Shown: positions 34,408-44,302 of the stretch, one piece after another
Layout: each line of letters starts with the position of its first letter
Numbering within the stretch: position 1 is the first letter of the stretch
Source: Saccharospirillum sp040881935
Lineage (GTDB): Bacteria > Pseudomonadota > Gammaproteobacteria > Pseudomonadales > Natronospirillaceae
NCBI RefSeq assembly: GCF_040881935.1
Contig: NZ_JBBECH010000020.1
Coordinates: 1 to 64,000, forward strand
Direction of reading: 5' to 3'
DNA: 64,000 nucleotides
Program-made: the position numbers and the translations under genes
Notes under the pieces: generated by a model
The model's database searches: none
Seen by the model: only the letters and a program-made list of their open reading frames with translations
What the model was told of the DNA's origin: nothing

Positions 34408-34974
34408 ATGGGTAACCGACTTTCTAAGATTTATACCCGCACCGGAGACGCCGGCGACACAGGCCTTGGTATGCAGGGCCGCGTCGCCAAAGACAGTGGG
34501 CGCATTGCGTCGATGGGTGACATTGATGAGTTGAACAGCCTGGTCGGCTTTCTGATGGTCTGCCTGGGCGACCACCACAGCGAGTACCGGATGCTCAGTC
34601 AGATTCAGCATGATCTGTTTGATCTTGGGGGCGAACTGGCCATGCCGGGCTATGAACTGCTCGAAGCGACCCTGATCAGTGATTTGGAAGACCACATCGA
34701 CCGCATCAATGAACACTTGCCGCCGCTGAAGAACTTCATTCTACCGGGCGGTAACGAAGCCGCCAGCCGCTGCCATCTGGCCCGGGCCGCCTGCCGCCGT
34801 GCCGAGCGGACCATGGTGGCCTTTAACCGCCAGGAACCGGAAGGGCATCTACTCGCCCAGCAGTATCTGAACCGCTTGTCAGACCTCTTTTTCGTGCTGG
34901 CCCGACAGCTCGCCCGGGCCGACGGATCACAGGAAGTGCTGTGGCAATCCCGCCATCGGCAAAAAGATGCCTAA
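34408..34974 (+). CDS. PduO-type cob(I)alamin adenosyltransferase
   Basis: 188-aa trimeric ATP:cob(I)alamin adenosyltransferase that makes adenosylcobalamin. The N-terminal ATP-binding motif is IYTRTGDAGDTGL, followed by SMGDIDELNS and the helical bundle motif AARC/RAACRRAERTM (about 115-130). All residues expected of the PduO/MMAB group are visible. No cobalamin biosynthesis gene or B12 riboswitch was seen nearby, which fits salvage or a housekeeping role. Confidence 0.93.
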   Translation: MGNRLSKIYTRTGDAGDTGLGMQGRVAKDSGRIASMGDIDELNSLVGFLMVCLGDHHSEYRMLSQIQHDLFDLGGELAMPGYELLEATLISDLEDHIDRINEHLPPLKNFILPGGNEAASRCHLARAACRRAERTMVAFNRQEPEGHLLAQQYLNRLSDLFFVLARQLARADGSQEVLWQSRHRQKDA

Positions 34975-35153
34975 CCGGGTTCCCAGTTTTATAGCTGGCT
35001 GACTGCTGTCGTAAAGCAGCGGTGGCTGTTTCGCATTCAGGCTGCTAAATTACGCAACAATTCCGGTAACTCGGGGTCAGGTCTATGCCTGCTCCGCCTT
35101 ATCCATGCCTGCAAACCATGATCCGTGACGATCCGAGACCAAAGGGTTATACA

Positions 35154-35543
35154 ATGAGTACGATTCCAGCCGATTTGAAATATGCCGCCTCCCACGAATG
35201 GGTCCGTGATGAAGGTGACGATGTCATTACCATTGGCGTGTCTGATTTTGCCCAGAAGCAATTGGGTGATGTAGTCTTCGTTGAAGTACCGGAAGTGGGC
35301 ACCGAGATCGTTGCTGGTGACCCGGTTGCGGTGGTTGAATCGGTTAAGGCAGCTTCAGATATCTACACACCGGTTACCGGAACGGTCGTTGCGGTCAATG
35401 AATCGTTGGAAGACGCCCCAGAGCAAGTTAATGAAGACCCTTATGAAAATGGCTGGTTCTTTAAAGTAAAAATGCAGGACCCGGGTGAACTGAAAGACTT
35501 GATGGATGCTGAGTCCTACCAGGATCAGTGCGCCGAAGACTGA
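35154..35543 (+). CDS. gcvH: Glycine cleavage system H protein
   Basis: 129-aa lipoyl carrier of the glycine cleavage system. The lipoylated Lys65 sits in VESVKAASDIY, and YAASHEWVRDEGDDVITIGV and NEDPYENGWFFKVK are family signatures. The ATG at 35154 gives the usual length; the longer frame from 35085 adds 23 residues unlike any GcvH. It lies 100 bp ahead of gcvP. gcvT is not in this window. No glycine riboswitch was recognised in the 180-bp leader. Confidence 0.97.
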   Translation: MSTIPADLKYAASHEWVRDEGDDVITIGVSDFAQKQLGDVVFVEVPEVGTEIVAGDPVAVVESVKAASDIYTPVTGTVVAVNESLEDAPEQVNEDPYENGWFFKVKMQDPGELKDLMDAESYQDQCAED

Positions 35544-35643
35544 TTCGTCTGCGGCATTGCCTGCCGCGCCAAAGACTCCGTACCAGGGCTGGCCCGTCTG
35601 AGGGCTCGGCCTATTCTGCCCTAATGGACTGAGAGCGAGCACC

Positions 35644-38529
35644 ATGACCGCACCCTTTTCCCTTGATGATCTGGAAAATACCGACGAATTCATTCGCCGC
35701 CACATCGGCCCCGGCCAGGAAGAGCAGTCGGCTATGCTGGCGTCGATTGGCGCAGAGAGTCTGGATCACCTGACAGAACAGATTGTGCCCGGTGCCATTC
35801 GGCTAACATCGGATCTGAACATTGAACGCGCTACCAGTGAACAGGATGCCCTCGCCTACCTACACGCCATGGCACGCCAGAACCGGGTGTTTAAAAGTTA
35901 TATTGGCCTGGGCTATCACGACACACTAACGCCCAACGTCATTGCCCGTAACGTGCTCGAAAACCCGGGATGGTACACGGCCTATACGCCCTATCAGCCA
36001 GAAATCGCCCAGGGCCGGCTGGAAGCGCTGATCAACTATCAGCAAACCATCAGTGACCTGACCGGCATGCCTCTGGCCAATGCCTCACTGCTGGACGAAG
36101 CCACGGCGGCGGCCGAAGCCATGGCGATGGCACATCGCTGTTTGCGCAAGGCGCCTGGCTCTGTCTTTTTTGTCGATGAGAATGTATTGCCACAAACCCT
36201 GGCCGTGGTTAAAACCCGCGCCCGTTACATGGGCTTTGAGGTCATGACCGGGCCGATGGAACAAGCGGCTGACCACCCGGTATTCGCGGCCTTGCTGCAA
36301 TACCCCGGGGCCAATGGCGAAATCCGCGATCCGGCACCGGTGATTGAGGCGTTGCATGCCCGTGGTGCGCTGGCGGTGGTGGCAACCGATTTGATGGCCT
36401 TGCTGGTGCTGAAATCGCCCGGTGAGATGCAGGCAGATATTGTGCTCGGCAATTCGCAGCGATTTGGCGTTCCGCTTGGCTACGGCGGCCCCCATGCGGC
36501 GTTCTTTGCCACCCGCGATGAATTCAAACGCAACATTCCCGGCCGGCTGATCGGCGTCTCGAAAGACACCCGTGGCAAGCCTGCGCTGCGCATGGCGTTG
36601 CAGACGCGGGAACAACACATTCGCCGCGAAAAGGCTAACTCGAACATCTGTACGGCTCAGGTATTGCTGGCCAATATGGCCGGGTTTTACGCGGTCTACC
36701 ATGGCCCCACTGGCCTGAAACGCATTGCCCAGCGCATTCACCGGCTGACCGGAATTCTGGCCGAAGGCCTGGAAGCCAAGGGCATTCACATTGTTAATAG
36801 CCACTTTTTCGACACCCTGACCATTGACCCCCAGGGCAACCGGGAGCTGATTCTGGAGCGGGCCGCAGACAAGCAGATTAACTTACGCGAGGACGCGGCC
36901 GGCACCCTGGGCATCAGCCTGCATGAGTGCGTAAGCCGGGAAGATGTTGAAGACCTGTTTGATGTGCTGATGGGCGACCATGATTTCAATGTGGCCGAGA
37001 TCGATGCTCAGATCACCGAGCATGGCACGACGTTTCTGCCCGAAACGCTGGAACGGGACTCGAATTATTTGACTCACCCGGTGTTTAACAGCCATCACAG
37101 TGAAACGGCGATGCTGCGTTACCTGAAGCGACTGGAAAACCGGGATCTGACGCTGACCCACAGCATGATTTCGCTCGGCTCTTGCACCATGAAATTGAAC
37201 GCTACGGCGGAGATGATCCCGGTTTCCTGGCCGGAATTCGCGCGCATTCACCCCTTCGCCCCCCGCGCTCAGACCAAGGGTTATCGGGTTCTGCTGGAAG
37301 AGCTGGATACGATGCTGCGAGCGATTACCGGTTTCGATGCGGTCAGCATGCAGCCCAATTCGGGTGCCCAGGGTGAATACGCGGGTTTGCTGGCGATTCG
37401 TCGCTATCAGGAAGCCCAGGGGCAGGCACATCGGCATATTTGCCTGATTCCACAATCGGCCCACGGTACCAACCCGGCCTCGGCCCAGATGATGGGCATG
37501 ACGGTGGTCGTCGTTAAAACCGATGACGCGGGCAATGTGGATGCGGCGGACCTGGAGCAGAAAATCGCGGCGACGGGCGATGATTTAAGCTGTCTGATGA
37601 TCACCTACCCTTCTACTCACGGTGTTTATGAGGAAGGCGTTAAGGCGTTATGCGATGTGGTCCACACGGCTGGGGGCCAGGTCTATATGGACGGTGCCAA
37701 TCTGAATGCTCAGGTGGGGGTAACCCGACCGGCGGACATTGGCGCAGACGTCGCTCACCTGAACTTGCACAAGACTTTTGCTATTCCGCACGGCGGCGGT
37801 GGCCCGGGCATGGGGCCAATTGGTGTTAAATCTCACCTTGCGGAGTATTTGCCCGGTCACAGTGTGATGGCGACAGCGACGGGTCTGTCCTCTGAAGGCG
37901 CGGTCTCTGCGGCCCCCTTTGGCAGCAGTTCCATTCTGCCAATTTCGTGGATGTACGTTCGCATGCTGGGCGCCCAGGGTCTGCGCACGGCAACTCAGGT
38001 GGCCCTGCTCAATGCGAATTATCTCGCCCAGCAACTGAAACCGCACTATCCCATTCTGTACACCGGGCGCAATGATCGTGTCGCCCACGAGTGCATTCTG
38101 GATCTGCGGCCGCTGAAGGCGGCCACTGGCATTACTGAGGTGGATATTGCCAAGCGGTTGATGGATTTCGGTTTTCATGCTCCCACTATGAGTTTTCCGG
38201 TGCCGGGTACTTTTATGGTTGAACCGACAGAAAGCGAAAGCAAAGCCGAACTCGACCGCTTCGTCGACGCCATGGTCTGCATTCGTGCGGAAATCGATGC
38301 GGTTAGCTCGGGCGAGTGGCCCGCAGACAACAACCCCTTGGTCAATGCGCCCCACACCCAATCCGATCTGATCGGCACCTGGGAGCGCCCCTACAGCCGG
38401 GAAACTGCTGTGTTCCCAAGACCCTGGGTCAACCAGGCCAAATACTGGCCCAGCGTAAACCGGGTCGACGACGTCTGGGGCGATCGCAATTTGTTCTGCT
38501 CCTGCCCTAGTCTTGAGAGCTATATTTAA
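35644..38529 (+). CDS. gcvP: Glycine dehydrogenase (decarboxylating), P protein
   Basis: 961-aa single-chain PLP enzyme that decarboxylates glycine and loads the aminomethyl group onto GcvH lipoate. The PLP-binding lysine is Lys710 in LNLHKTFAIPHGGGGPGMGP. IGLGYHDTLTPNVI, SLGSCTMKLNA and LIPQSAHGTNPASA are further signatures. The gamma/beta-proteobacterial form fuses both halves, as here. It probably forms one transcript with gcvH. Confidence 0.98.
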   Translation: MTAPFSLDDLENTDEFIRRHIGPGQEEQSAMLASIGAESLDHLTEQIVPGAIRLTSDLNIERATSEQDALAYLHAMARQNRVFKSYIGLGYHDTLTPNVIARNVLENPGWYTAYTPYQPEIAQGRLEALINYQQTISDLTGMPLANASLLDEATAAAEAMAMAHRCLRKAPGSVFFVDENVLPQTLAVVKTRARYMGFEVMTGPMEQAADHPVFAALLQYPGANGEIRDPAPVIEALHARGALAVVATDLMALLVLKSPGEMQADIVLGNSQRFGVPLGYGGPHAAFFATRDEFKRNIPGRLIGVSKDTRGKPALRMALQTREQHIRREKANSNICTAQVLLANMAGFYAVYHGPTGLKRIAQRIHRLTGILAEGLEAKGIHIVNSHFFDTLTIDPQGNRELILERAADKQINLREDAAGTLGISLHECVSREDVEDLFDVLMGDHDFNVAEIDAQITEHGTTFLPETLERDSNYLTHPVFNSHHSETAMLRYLKRLENRDLTLTHSMISLGSCTMKLNATAEMIPVSWPEFARIHPFAPRAQTKGYRVLLEELDTMLRAITGFDAVSMQPNSGAQGEYAGLLAIRRYQEAQGQAHRHICLIPQSAHGTNPASAQMMGMTVVVVKTDDAGNVDAADLEQKIAATGDDLSCLMITYPSTHGVYEEGVKALCDVVHTAGGQVYMDGANLNAQVGVTRPADIGADVAHLNLHKTFAIPHGGGGPGMGPIGVKSHLAEYLPGHSVMATATGLSSEGAVSAAPFGSSSILPISWMYVRMLGAQGLRTATQVALLNANYLAQQLKPHYPILYTGRNDRVAHECILDLRPLKAATGITEVDIAKRLMDFGFHAPTMSFPVPGTFMVEPTESESKAELDRFVDAMVCIRAEIDAVSSGEWPADNNPLVNAPHTQSDLIGTWERPYSRETAVFPRPWVNQAKYWPSVNRVDDVWGDRNLFCSCPSLESYI

Positions 38530-38583
38530 GGCTGGTGGTTGTTCCCGTTGCATTGAGTCTGTGCCGGGAGCTCGTTCAGGCCA

Positions 38584-38676
38584 CCGGGTGAGCCTGTCCG
38601 GGGTCGGCGTGAACCCATCCATGGGGCCTAGACTGCAGCATCCATGCTGCAGACTACCCCGGACAGGCTCACCCGG
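38584..38676. repeat. Palindromic intergenic element, copy C
   Basis: Arms 38584-38604 and 38656-38676 are perfect 21-bp inverse complements (CCGGGTGAGCCTGTCCGGGG start). The core GTCGGCGTGAACCCATCCAT is identical to copy B over that stretch. The inner hairpin is CTGCAGCAT/ATGCTGCAG, with a T-for-C change compensated by A on the other side. It lies between gcvP and the ACT-domain gene. Confidence 0.92.
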
Positions 38677-38778
38677 CGGCCATCACTAAGTCAGTGGTTA
38701 CAGTGACACCTACTTTCCTGAAAAGCCGAACCTATAACCAGACTCAGCTTATGGAAAAATTATAAACACGGAGCATTT

Positions 38779-39285
38779 ATGGAAATTATTCTCAGCATCA
38801 TGGCTTCAGACCGTCCCGGCATTGTTGAGCAAGTCGCCTCTGCAGTGGCTGATGCTGGTGGTAACTGGCAGGAAAGCCGGTTGTCGACCATGGCTGGTCG
38901 CTTTGCCGGTATTGTCCGGGTTAATCTCGATGCCAGTCAGTTGGAGTCTTTGCGTGCCAGCACTCAGGCGCTGAGCAGCAAAGGCTTGTCGATTCAGATT
39001 GAAGTGGGCGATAGCGAAGATACAACCCTGCACCTGCACCGTATCGCTGTGGTCGGCAATGACCGTACTGGCATCGTCGCGGAAGTCACCCGCAAGCTGG
39101 CGGCAATGAACATAAACCTCGTGGATGTGCATACCGATGTCGTACCGGCATCGATGAGCGGCGGCGTGTTGTTTCGGGCCGAACTGGAATTGGGGTTAAC
39201 CGATGACCAGAGCCTCGATAGCGTGATTCAGGGTTTGGAGGATCTGTCGGCTGACCTGATGATCGACATATTAGCTGACGATTAG
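38779..39285 (+). CDS. ACT-domain regulator, GcvR-like
   Basis: 168-aa protein of two ACT domains (about 1-75 and 85-165). ILSIMASDRPGIVEQVASAV and RIAVVGNDRTGIVAEVTRKL are the paired amino-acid-binding motifs (D-R-P/T-G-I). This is the architecture of GcvR, the repressor of E. coli glycine cleavage genes that works with GcvA and glycine. Its place 250 bp after gcvP supports that role, but DNA binding would need a GcvA partner that is not seen here. GGAGC precedes the ATG. Confidence 0.85.
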   Translation: MEIILSIMASDRPGIVEQVASAVADAGGNWQESRLSTMAGRFAGIVRVNLDASQLESLRASTQALSSKGLSIQIEVGDSEDTTLHLHRIAVVGNDRTGIVAEVTRKLAAMNINLVDVHTDVVPASMSGGVLFRAELELGLTDDQSLDSVIQGLEDLSADLMIDILADD

Positions 39286-39321
39286 AAATCGGCGAATGCC
39301 GTTTTTTTGGTTCTAAACAGT

Positions 39322-39350
39322 AAAAAAGCGACCCGAGGGTCGCTTTTTTT
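39322..39350. terminator. Bidirectional terminator between the ACT-domain gene and the BCCT gene
   Basis: Stem AAAAAAGCGACCC/GGGTCGCTTTTTT with a two-base centre (GA). A and T runs flank both sides, so it can serve both convergent genes. Confidence 0.85.
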
Positions 39351-39369
39351 ATATCTACTACCTAAGCAC

Positions 39370-40998
39370 TTAGCCGCGTGGTTCGCTGGCTAACCCTTTG
39401 AACAGGGAGATACAGCCGAACAGCAGTACCAGAGTGAATGGCAAGCCGGTCGAGACGGCCATGGCCTGCAAGGCCACCAGACCGCCGCCCAGAATCAGAG
39501 CGATGGCTACCAGGCCTTCAAAGGTTGCCCAGAACACCCGCTGGGGCGTTGGCGCATTGACTTTGCCCCCGGCGGTAATGGTATCGATCACCAGTGAACC
39601 GGAGTCGGATGAGGTCACGAAGAAGACGATGACCAGCACGATCGCGATGAACGAGGTGATCTGTGCAAATGGCAACACATCCAACATGGCGAACAATTGC
39701 AGTTCGAGGTTGGAGTTGGCGACCACTTCGTAGCCGTCGTTTACGTATTGGCTGATGGCGGTGCCACCAAAGGCTGTCATCCACAGAACACAGGCCGCTG
39801 ACGGAATCAGCAGTACCGAGACCATGAATTCACGGACGGTACGGCCGCGTGATACGCGTGCGATGAACATGCCGACGAAAGGCGACCAGGAAATCCACCA
39901 GGCCCAATAAAAGGCTGTCCAGCCTTGTCTGAAGTTGTCGTCTTCACGGCCGAAGGGCATGGACAGGGCCGGAATGTTTTGGACGTAGCCCCAGAGGTTA
40001 CTGACGAAGCCTGTCAGAATCGCCAGGGTTGGACCGACCAGAATGACGAACAGCAACAGTAAAATAGCCAGGCTCATATTGATCTCGGACAACCGCTTCA
40101 CGCCAGCATCCAGTCCCGCCACAACAGAGACCAGGGCAATGGCGGTAATGCCTATCACCAACAAGACCTCGGTGGTTGCTCCCATGGGTACGCCAAATAG
40201 GTAATTCAGACCAGCACTTGCTTGAGAGGCCCCGATACCGAGTGACGTGGCCAGACCAAACAGCGTCGAAAAGACTGCCAGGATGTCGATAACATGACCC
40301 GGCCAGCCCCAGACCCGCTCGCCCAGCAGTGGGTAAAAGATGGAACGTACGGTCAGCGGCAGGCCTTTGTTAAAGGAAAACAATGCCAGCGCCAAGGCCA
40401 GTACGGCATAAATCGCCCAGGGGTGCAGACCCCAGTGGTAGATGGTGGCGGCCATACCCAGACGCTCAGCCGCGACGACATCGCCTGCTGCAGCGCCTAG
40501 AGGGGCCCAGTCGGTGCGCACGCCGCCTTCTGAGGCTATACCGCCCAGTGATGTGCTGAAGTGCGACATGGGTTCAGAGACGCCATAGAACATCAGGCCA
40601 ATGCCCATGCCTGCGGCGAACAGCATCGAAAACCAGCCTGCGTAGGAATAGTCAGGCGTGGCATCGGTACCACCAATTCGGACCTTGCCCATGGGCGAGA
40701 CGATTAGAAACAGGCAGACCAGTACAAAAATGTTGCCTGAAATCAGGAAGAACCAGTCGAGGTTACCGGTTAACCAGTTACGTAACTCGGAAAACCAGGG
40801 TCCAAGGCTGTTCTGAAAGGCCAGCGTCAACAATACAAACGCGACAATGGCCAGGCCGGAGATCATGAAAACACGGTTATGAATATCCAGGCCGAAAGGC
40901 CCGATGTTCATTTTTATGTTGTCCTGACCGACCTGGTAGTCGGTGTCGATGGCATCTACTCGCCCATCAGGCGGTATCATGTCGGTATTTTCGGTCAT
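39370..40998 (-). CDS. BCCT-family betaine/choline/carnitine-type transporter
   Basis: 542-aa sodium- or proton-coupled carrier with twelve predicted helices. GMGIGLMFYGVSEPMSHF, the AATIYHWGLHPWAIYAV helix and the signature FYWAWWISWSPFVGMFIARV (aromatic betaine-binding box) identify the BCCT family. N- and C-terminal tails are short, so the osmosensing extension of BetP is absent. It probably takes up compatible solutes such as glycine betaine or choline; the precise substrate is open. AGGGAACC precedes the ATG. Confidence 0.92.
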   Translation of the reverse strand: MTENTDMIPPDGRVDAIDTDYQVGQDNIKMNIGPFGLDIHNRVFMISGLAIVAFVLLTLAFQNSLGPWFSELRNWLTGNLDWFFLISGNIFVLVCLFLIVSPMGKVRIGGTDATPDYSYAGWFSMLFAAGMGIGLMFYGVSEPMSHFSTSLGGIASEGGVRTDWAPLGAAAGDVVAAERLGMAATIYHWGLHPWAIYAVLALALALFSFNKGLPLTVRSIFYPLLGERVWGWPGHVIDILAVFSTLFGLATSLGIGASQASAGLNYLFGVPMGATTEVLLVIGITAIALVSVVAGLDAGVKRLSEINMSLAILLLLFVILVGPTLAILTGFVSNLWGYVQNIPALSMPFGREDDNFRQGWTAFYWAWWISWSPFVGMFIARVSRGRTVREFMVSVLLIPSAACVLWMTAFGGTAISQYVNDGYEVVANSNLELQLFAMLDVLPFAQITSFIAIVLVIVFFVTSSDSGSLVIDTITAGGKVNAPTPQRVFWATFEGLVAIALILGGGLVALQAMAVSTGLPFTLVLLFGCISLFKGLASEPRG

Positions 40999-41328
40999 AA
41001 AGGTTCCCTACTGTCAGAATGGGATCGGAGAGTTTAGGCAAACGGTGGCGCTGGTATCATACTCGAACGTTTTAACCACTGTTTGCATACAGCAAAAGCA
41101 GCGACTATCGACTGCTCTGCCCGCTATTGATGGTTACTGAGGGCCGAGCTAAACAACGGTTGTTTGTCGCTGACAGGTCGCTTTGGAGAGTGAAAATCTC
41201 TCATCAACGTTTCTTTCACTAAACTAACGCACTGACACGCCCCATACAACCCATTGACAGTCACTCTACTCACAAAGAGTTACCATGAACGGTTATGCGA
41301 GATTCACTCAATGTTAGAACCAGCGTTC
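40999..41328. other. 330-bp gene-free region upstream of the BCCT gene
   Basis: No credible gene or known RNA element was recognised between the BCCT start and the ABC-gene terminator. A 65-codon frame through part of it starts inside the BCCT gene on the other strand and is taken as a shadow. Confidence 0.4.
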
Positions 41329-41352
41329 AAAAAAAAAGCGCCTGAAGGCGCT
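41329..41352 (-). terminator. Rho-independent terminator after the ABC exporter gene
   Basis: Stem AGCGCC/GGCGCT (41337-41342 and 41347-41352) with a TGAA loop; the A8 run at 41330-41337 is the U-tract on minus-strand RNA, and T6 on the other side could serve the opposite strand. Confidence 0.75.
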
Positions 41353-41383
41353 GTTTTTTGATCAAATAGCGACATTTCAACGG

Positions 41384-43255
41384 TCAGTCAGTGGTTATGG
41401 CTTCACTTCCATTCGCCGACACCGCCTGCCCAAACTGCAATTCCGCCAAACGCCGGTACAGAGGCGATTGAGTCAGTAACTGGTTGTGGGTACCTTCGGC
41501 AACAATACGCCCCTGATCCATTACCACGATGCGGTCGGCACCCTGAACCGTGGCAAGGCGATGAGCGATGATCAGCGTTGTTCGCTGTTTCATCAGTTTG
41601 TCCAATGCCTGCTGAACCTGATATTCACTTTCAGCATCCAGAGCGCTGGTCGCTTCGTCGAGTAACAACAGATCCGGGTCCTTGAGGATGGCACGGGCAA
41701 TCACCAGGCGTTGTTTCTGCCCGCCGCTGAGCCGCACCCCAGCTTCGCCTAGGTCACTGGCGAAGCCTTGAGGCAATGCTTCAATAAAGGTCATGGCATT
41801 GGCCGCTTCGGCCGCAGCCAGTACGTCAGCATCGGATGCATCGGGTCGACCATAACGAACGTTGTGCCAGACGTCATTGCTGAATAGAACCGGTTGCTGT
41901 GGCACCAGACCAATGTGCTGGCGCAATTTGGGCAGCGGCAGCTCACGGACATCTTGCCCGAGTAGGCTGACCGAACCCTGTTGAGGGTCGTAAAAACGCA
42001 GCAGCAGCTCAAACAAGGTCGATTTACCAGCACCGCTCGGGCCTACTAACGCCACGGTTTCACCGCGTCTGACCGTGAGGTTCACATCAGTCAGGGCATT
42101 GGTTTCCGGTCGGCTTGGGTAGCTGAAGCTGACGTTATTCAGCGCCAGGTGATAGGGCGCTGCGTTGTCGAGCGGTTTGGACTCAGTTGGCGATATAATG
42201 ATTGAGGGTTCAGCCAGCAATTCCATCAAACGCTCGGTTGCGCCTGCCGCCCGCTGAACTTCGCCGTACACTTCCGAAACACCGGCGACGCCAAAAGCCA
42301 CCATCACCGCATAAAACACAAAGGCAGCCAGTTCACCGCCACTCATGGATCCGGTCATCACATCGTATCCGCCCACCCAGACCATGGCGGCGATGGCGGT
42401 AAACGCCAGCAATATAACCACGGCCATCAGAATACTGCGCTGGCGAATGCGTAGGCGGGCAACCTCCAGTGCGGCATCGACCTCAACCTGAAAAGCCGCC
42501 TTTTCGAACGGCTCGCGCGCATAGCTTTGCACGGTTTTGATCTGGCGAATAATTTCCCCGGCGTAACTGCCGACATCGGCGACGGTGTCCTGACTGCGCC
42601 GGCTGAGCTGGCGCACCTGCTTGCCCATGTACAACACCGGTATCAGCACAGCGGGAACCCCGAGCAGTACTACCAGAGATAACTTGAGATTGGTGATCAG
42701 CAACATCACCAGGCCGCCGGTGACTGTCAAAGCATTGCGCAGCGCAAACGACAGACTGGAGCCGATGATGGACTGCAGCAAGGTGGTATCTGTTGTTAGC
42801 CGCGACATGATGTCACCGCTGGCGTTCTCTTCGAAATAGCTTGGGTGCATGTGTACCAGATGGGCAAACACATCGGCGCGCAGATCCGCCGAGACCCGCT
42901 CACCCAGCCAGGTAACCAGATAGAAGCGGATAAAGGTGCCAAACGCCATGGCCACCACCAGCACCATAACAAAGCCCAGGGTTCGATTAAGCGCGCCCAG
43001 CGATTCTGCCAGAATGCCCTGGTCAATCACCAGGCGCACACCCTGCCCCAGGGCGAGCGTCAGGCCTGAGGTCAGGATAAGGGCGGCAGCAGCGCCCAGC
43101 ATCAGGTGACGGTAGCGTTTTAAGTAGGGCCACAGCTGGGCCAGAAACCCAAAAGGTACTGCAGCCGCTACCCGGCCCGGAGCAGCTGGTGCAGAGGTTG
43201 TGGGGGTGGCCGTATTTGTGTCGGCTGCGGACTGAGGGTCACTGGCTGAACTCAC
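41384..43255 (-). CDS. ABC transporter, fused permease/ATPase (lipid/drug exporter type)
   Basis: 623-aa half-transporter of the type IV exporter fold, likely a homodimer. A polar Ala/Thr-rich N-terminus precedes six helices (about 45-340). The ATPase has Walker A GPSGAGKST, the Q-loop LVPQQP, signature LSGGQKQRL, Walker B LLLLDEATSALD and the H-loop IIAHRLAT. Homologues include MsbA-like and multidrug exporters; the cargo is not predictable. It starts at GTG with GGAGAAACGC upstream. Confidence 0.9.
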   Translation of the reverse strand: MSSASDPQSAADTNTATPTTSAPAAPGRVAAAVPFGFLAQLWPYLKRYRHLMLGAAAALILTSGLTLALGQGVRLVIDQGILAESLGALNRTLGFVMVLVVAMAFGTFIRFYLVTWLGERVSADLRADVFAHLVHMHPSYFEENASGDIMSRLTTDTTLLQSIIGSSLSFALRNALTVTGGLVMLLITNLKLSLVVLLGVPAVLIPVLYMGKQVRQLSRRSQDTVADVGSYAGEIIRQIKTVQSYAREPFEKAAFQVEVDAALEVARLRIRQRSILMAVVILLAFTAIAAMVWVGGYDVMTGSMSGGELAAFVFYAVMVAFGVAGVSEVYGEVQRAAGATERLMELLAEPSIIISPTESKPLDNAAPYHLALNNVSFSYPSRPETNALTDVNLTVRRGETVALVGPSGAGKSTLFELLLRFYDPQQGSVSLLGQDVRELPLPKLRQHIGLVPQQPVLFSNDVWHNVRYGRPDASDADVLAAAEAANAMTFIEALPQGFASDLGEAGVRLSGGQKQRLVIARAILKDPDLLLLDEATSALDAESEYQVQQALDKLMKQRTTLIIAHRLATVQGADRIVVMDQGRIVAEGTHNQLLTQSPLYRRLAELQFGQAVSANGSEAITTD

Positions 43256-43298
43256 GAGGCGTTTCTCCTGTTCGATTCCCGACAGGTCAGGTCAACCG

Positions 43299-43448
43299 GT
43301 GTCGAATGCAAGGGCGGCCCGGCAGATTATCGACGCCTTACGTCCGGCATTGCACAACCGGGCCATAGCCCAGGCACTGGCGATGATGCAAGAGCACCAT
43401 GCCCGCATGGAAGATGACCTTTATGCGCTGGAAGAACCCGAGGTCTGA
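43299..43448 (+). CDS. Possible small protein, 49 aa
   Basis: Small frame from a GTG at 43299 in the 165-bp space between the ABC gene and murI, preceded by AGGTCAGGTCAACC. The predicted product is helical and charged (RQIIDALRPALHNRAIAQ then MMQEHHARMEDDLYALEE). Codon choice (GCC, CAG, CTG, GAC) is like the neighbours. It overlaps the murI 3' end by 28 bp on the opposite strand. I do not recognise it. It could be a genuine small gene or the remnant of a longer one. Confidence 0.35.
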   Translation: MSNARAARQIIDALRPALHNRAIAQALAMMQEHHARMEDDLYALEEPEV

Positions 43449-44236
43449 GACTGAACCGACAATTCGGGAGCCGTCTCGCACTGATTTGCCTGAAAATGGT
43501 CGGAAAGTTGGGGGTAGGTACCGATCAGGTGTTGCAATCGAGCCCGTGAGCCGGTAGTCAGCAGTCGGGTCTTTCCCTCGCCCAGTGCGGCGACTCCGGC
43601 CCTGCGGGCCACTTCACCGGCGATGGCCTCGCCGGTATCAATCAGCTGTACACCCGCACCCAGCAGGCGTTGTAGCCGGTCCTGTACCAGTGGGTAATGG
43701 GTACACCCCAGCACCACCCGATCAACCCCCGCCTCAGTCATAGCGGCAGTGCACCCGGCCAGAATGGTATCGATCGATCCCGTATCCGGCCCCTGCTCAA
43801 TGGCATCGGCCAGGCCAGAACAGGGCTGATTAACAACTCGGGTATTGGGGTTAAAGCGGGATGCCAACTGCTGATACCGGCTGGATGCCAGCGTATTTTC
43901 TGTCGCGAGGATGCCAATGGCACCGCTGCGGGTGCCCAGGGCAGCCGGTTTGATACCGGGCTCGACACCGATGATGTCCACCGTCAGTCGATCCCGCAGA
44001 GCGTCGATGCAATGGGCAGTAGCGGTATTGCAGGCCACCACGAGAACGGTGCAGCCCTGTTCAATCAACCAGTCTGCAATTTGATCGCAACGCTGTTGCA
44101 GCAAATCACTGTCTTTGGCCCCGTAGGGCGCATACGCCTGGTCGGCAAGGTACAGCAGATTGGCCTGCGGCAGCCGCTGACGAATCCATTGCAATACCGT
44201 CAGACCGCCGATGCCCGAATCAAAAACCCCTATCAC
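43421..44236 (-). CDS. murI: Glutamate racemase
   Basis: Makes D-glutamate for peptidoglycan. The 271-aa product begins IGVFDSGIGGLTVLQWI. Catalytic cysteines lie in VVACNTATAHC and VVLGCTHYPLVQ, and YLADQAYAPYG is the third signature. The GTG at 44236 is chosen; the longer frame begins at a TTG (44269) within a small palindrome (GCCCTGTGTACACACAGGG) and adds 11 residues absent from homologues. The gene is complete. Confidence 0.93.
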   Translation of the reverse strand: MIGVFDSGIGGLTVLQWIRQRLPQANLLYLADQAYAPYGAKDSDLLQQRCDQIADWLIEQGCTVLVVACNTATAHCIDALRDRLTVDIIGVEPGIKPAALGTRSGAIGILATENTLASSRYQQLASRFNPNTRVVNQPCSGLADAIEQGPDTGSIDTILAGCTAAMTEAGVDRVVLGCTHYPLVQDRLQRLLGAGVQLIDTGEAIAGEVARRAGVAALGEGKTRLLTTGSRARLQHLIGTYPQLSDHFQANQCETAPELSVQSQTSGSSSA

Positions 44237-44302
44237 GATGCCGTTTGCCCCTGTGTGTACACAGGGCAAGCCTAAGGCCTGCCCTGCTCCTTGTAAACGG
44301 GA

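Noticed and set aside
34975..35153. Glycine riboswitch ahead of gcvH
   Set aside because: No aptamer-like pairing or conserved glycine-riboswitch sequence could be identified by eye.
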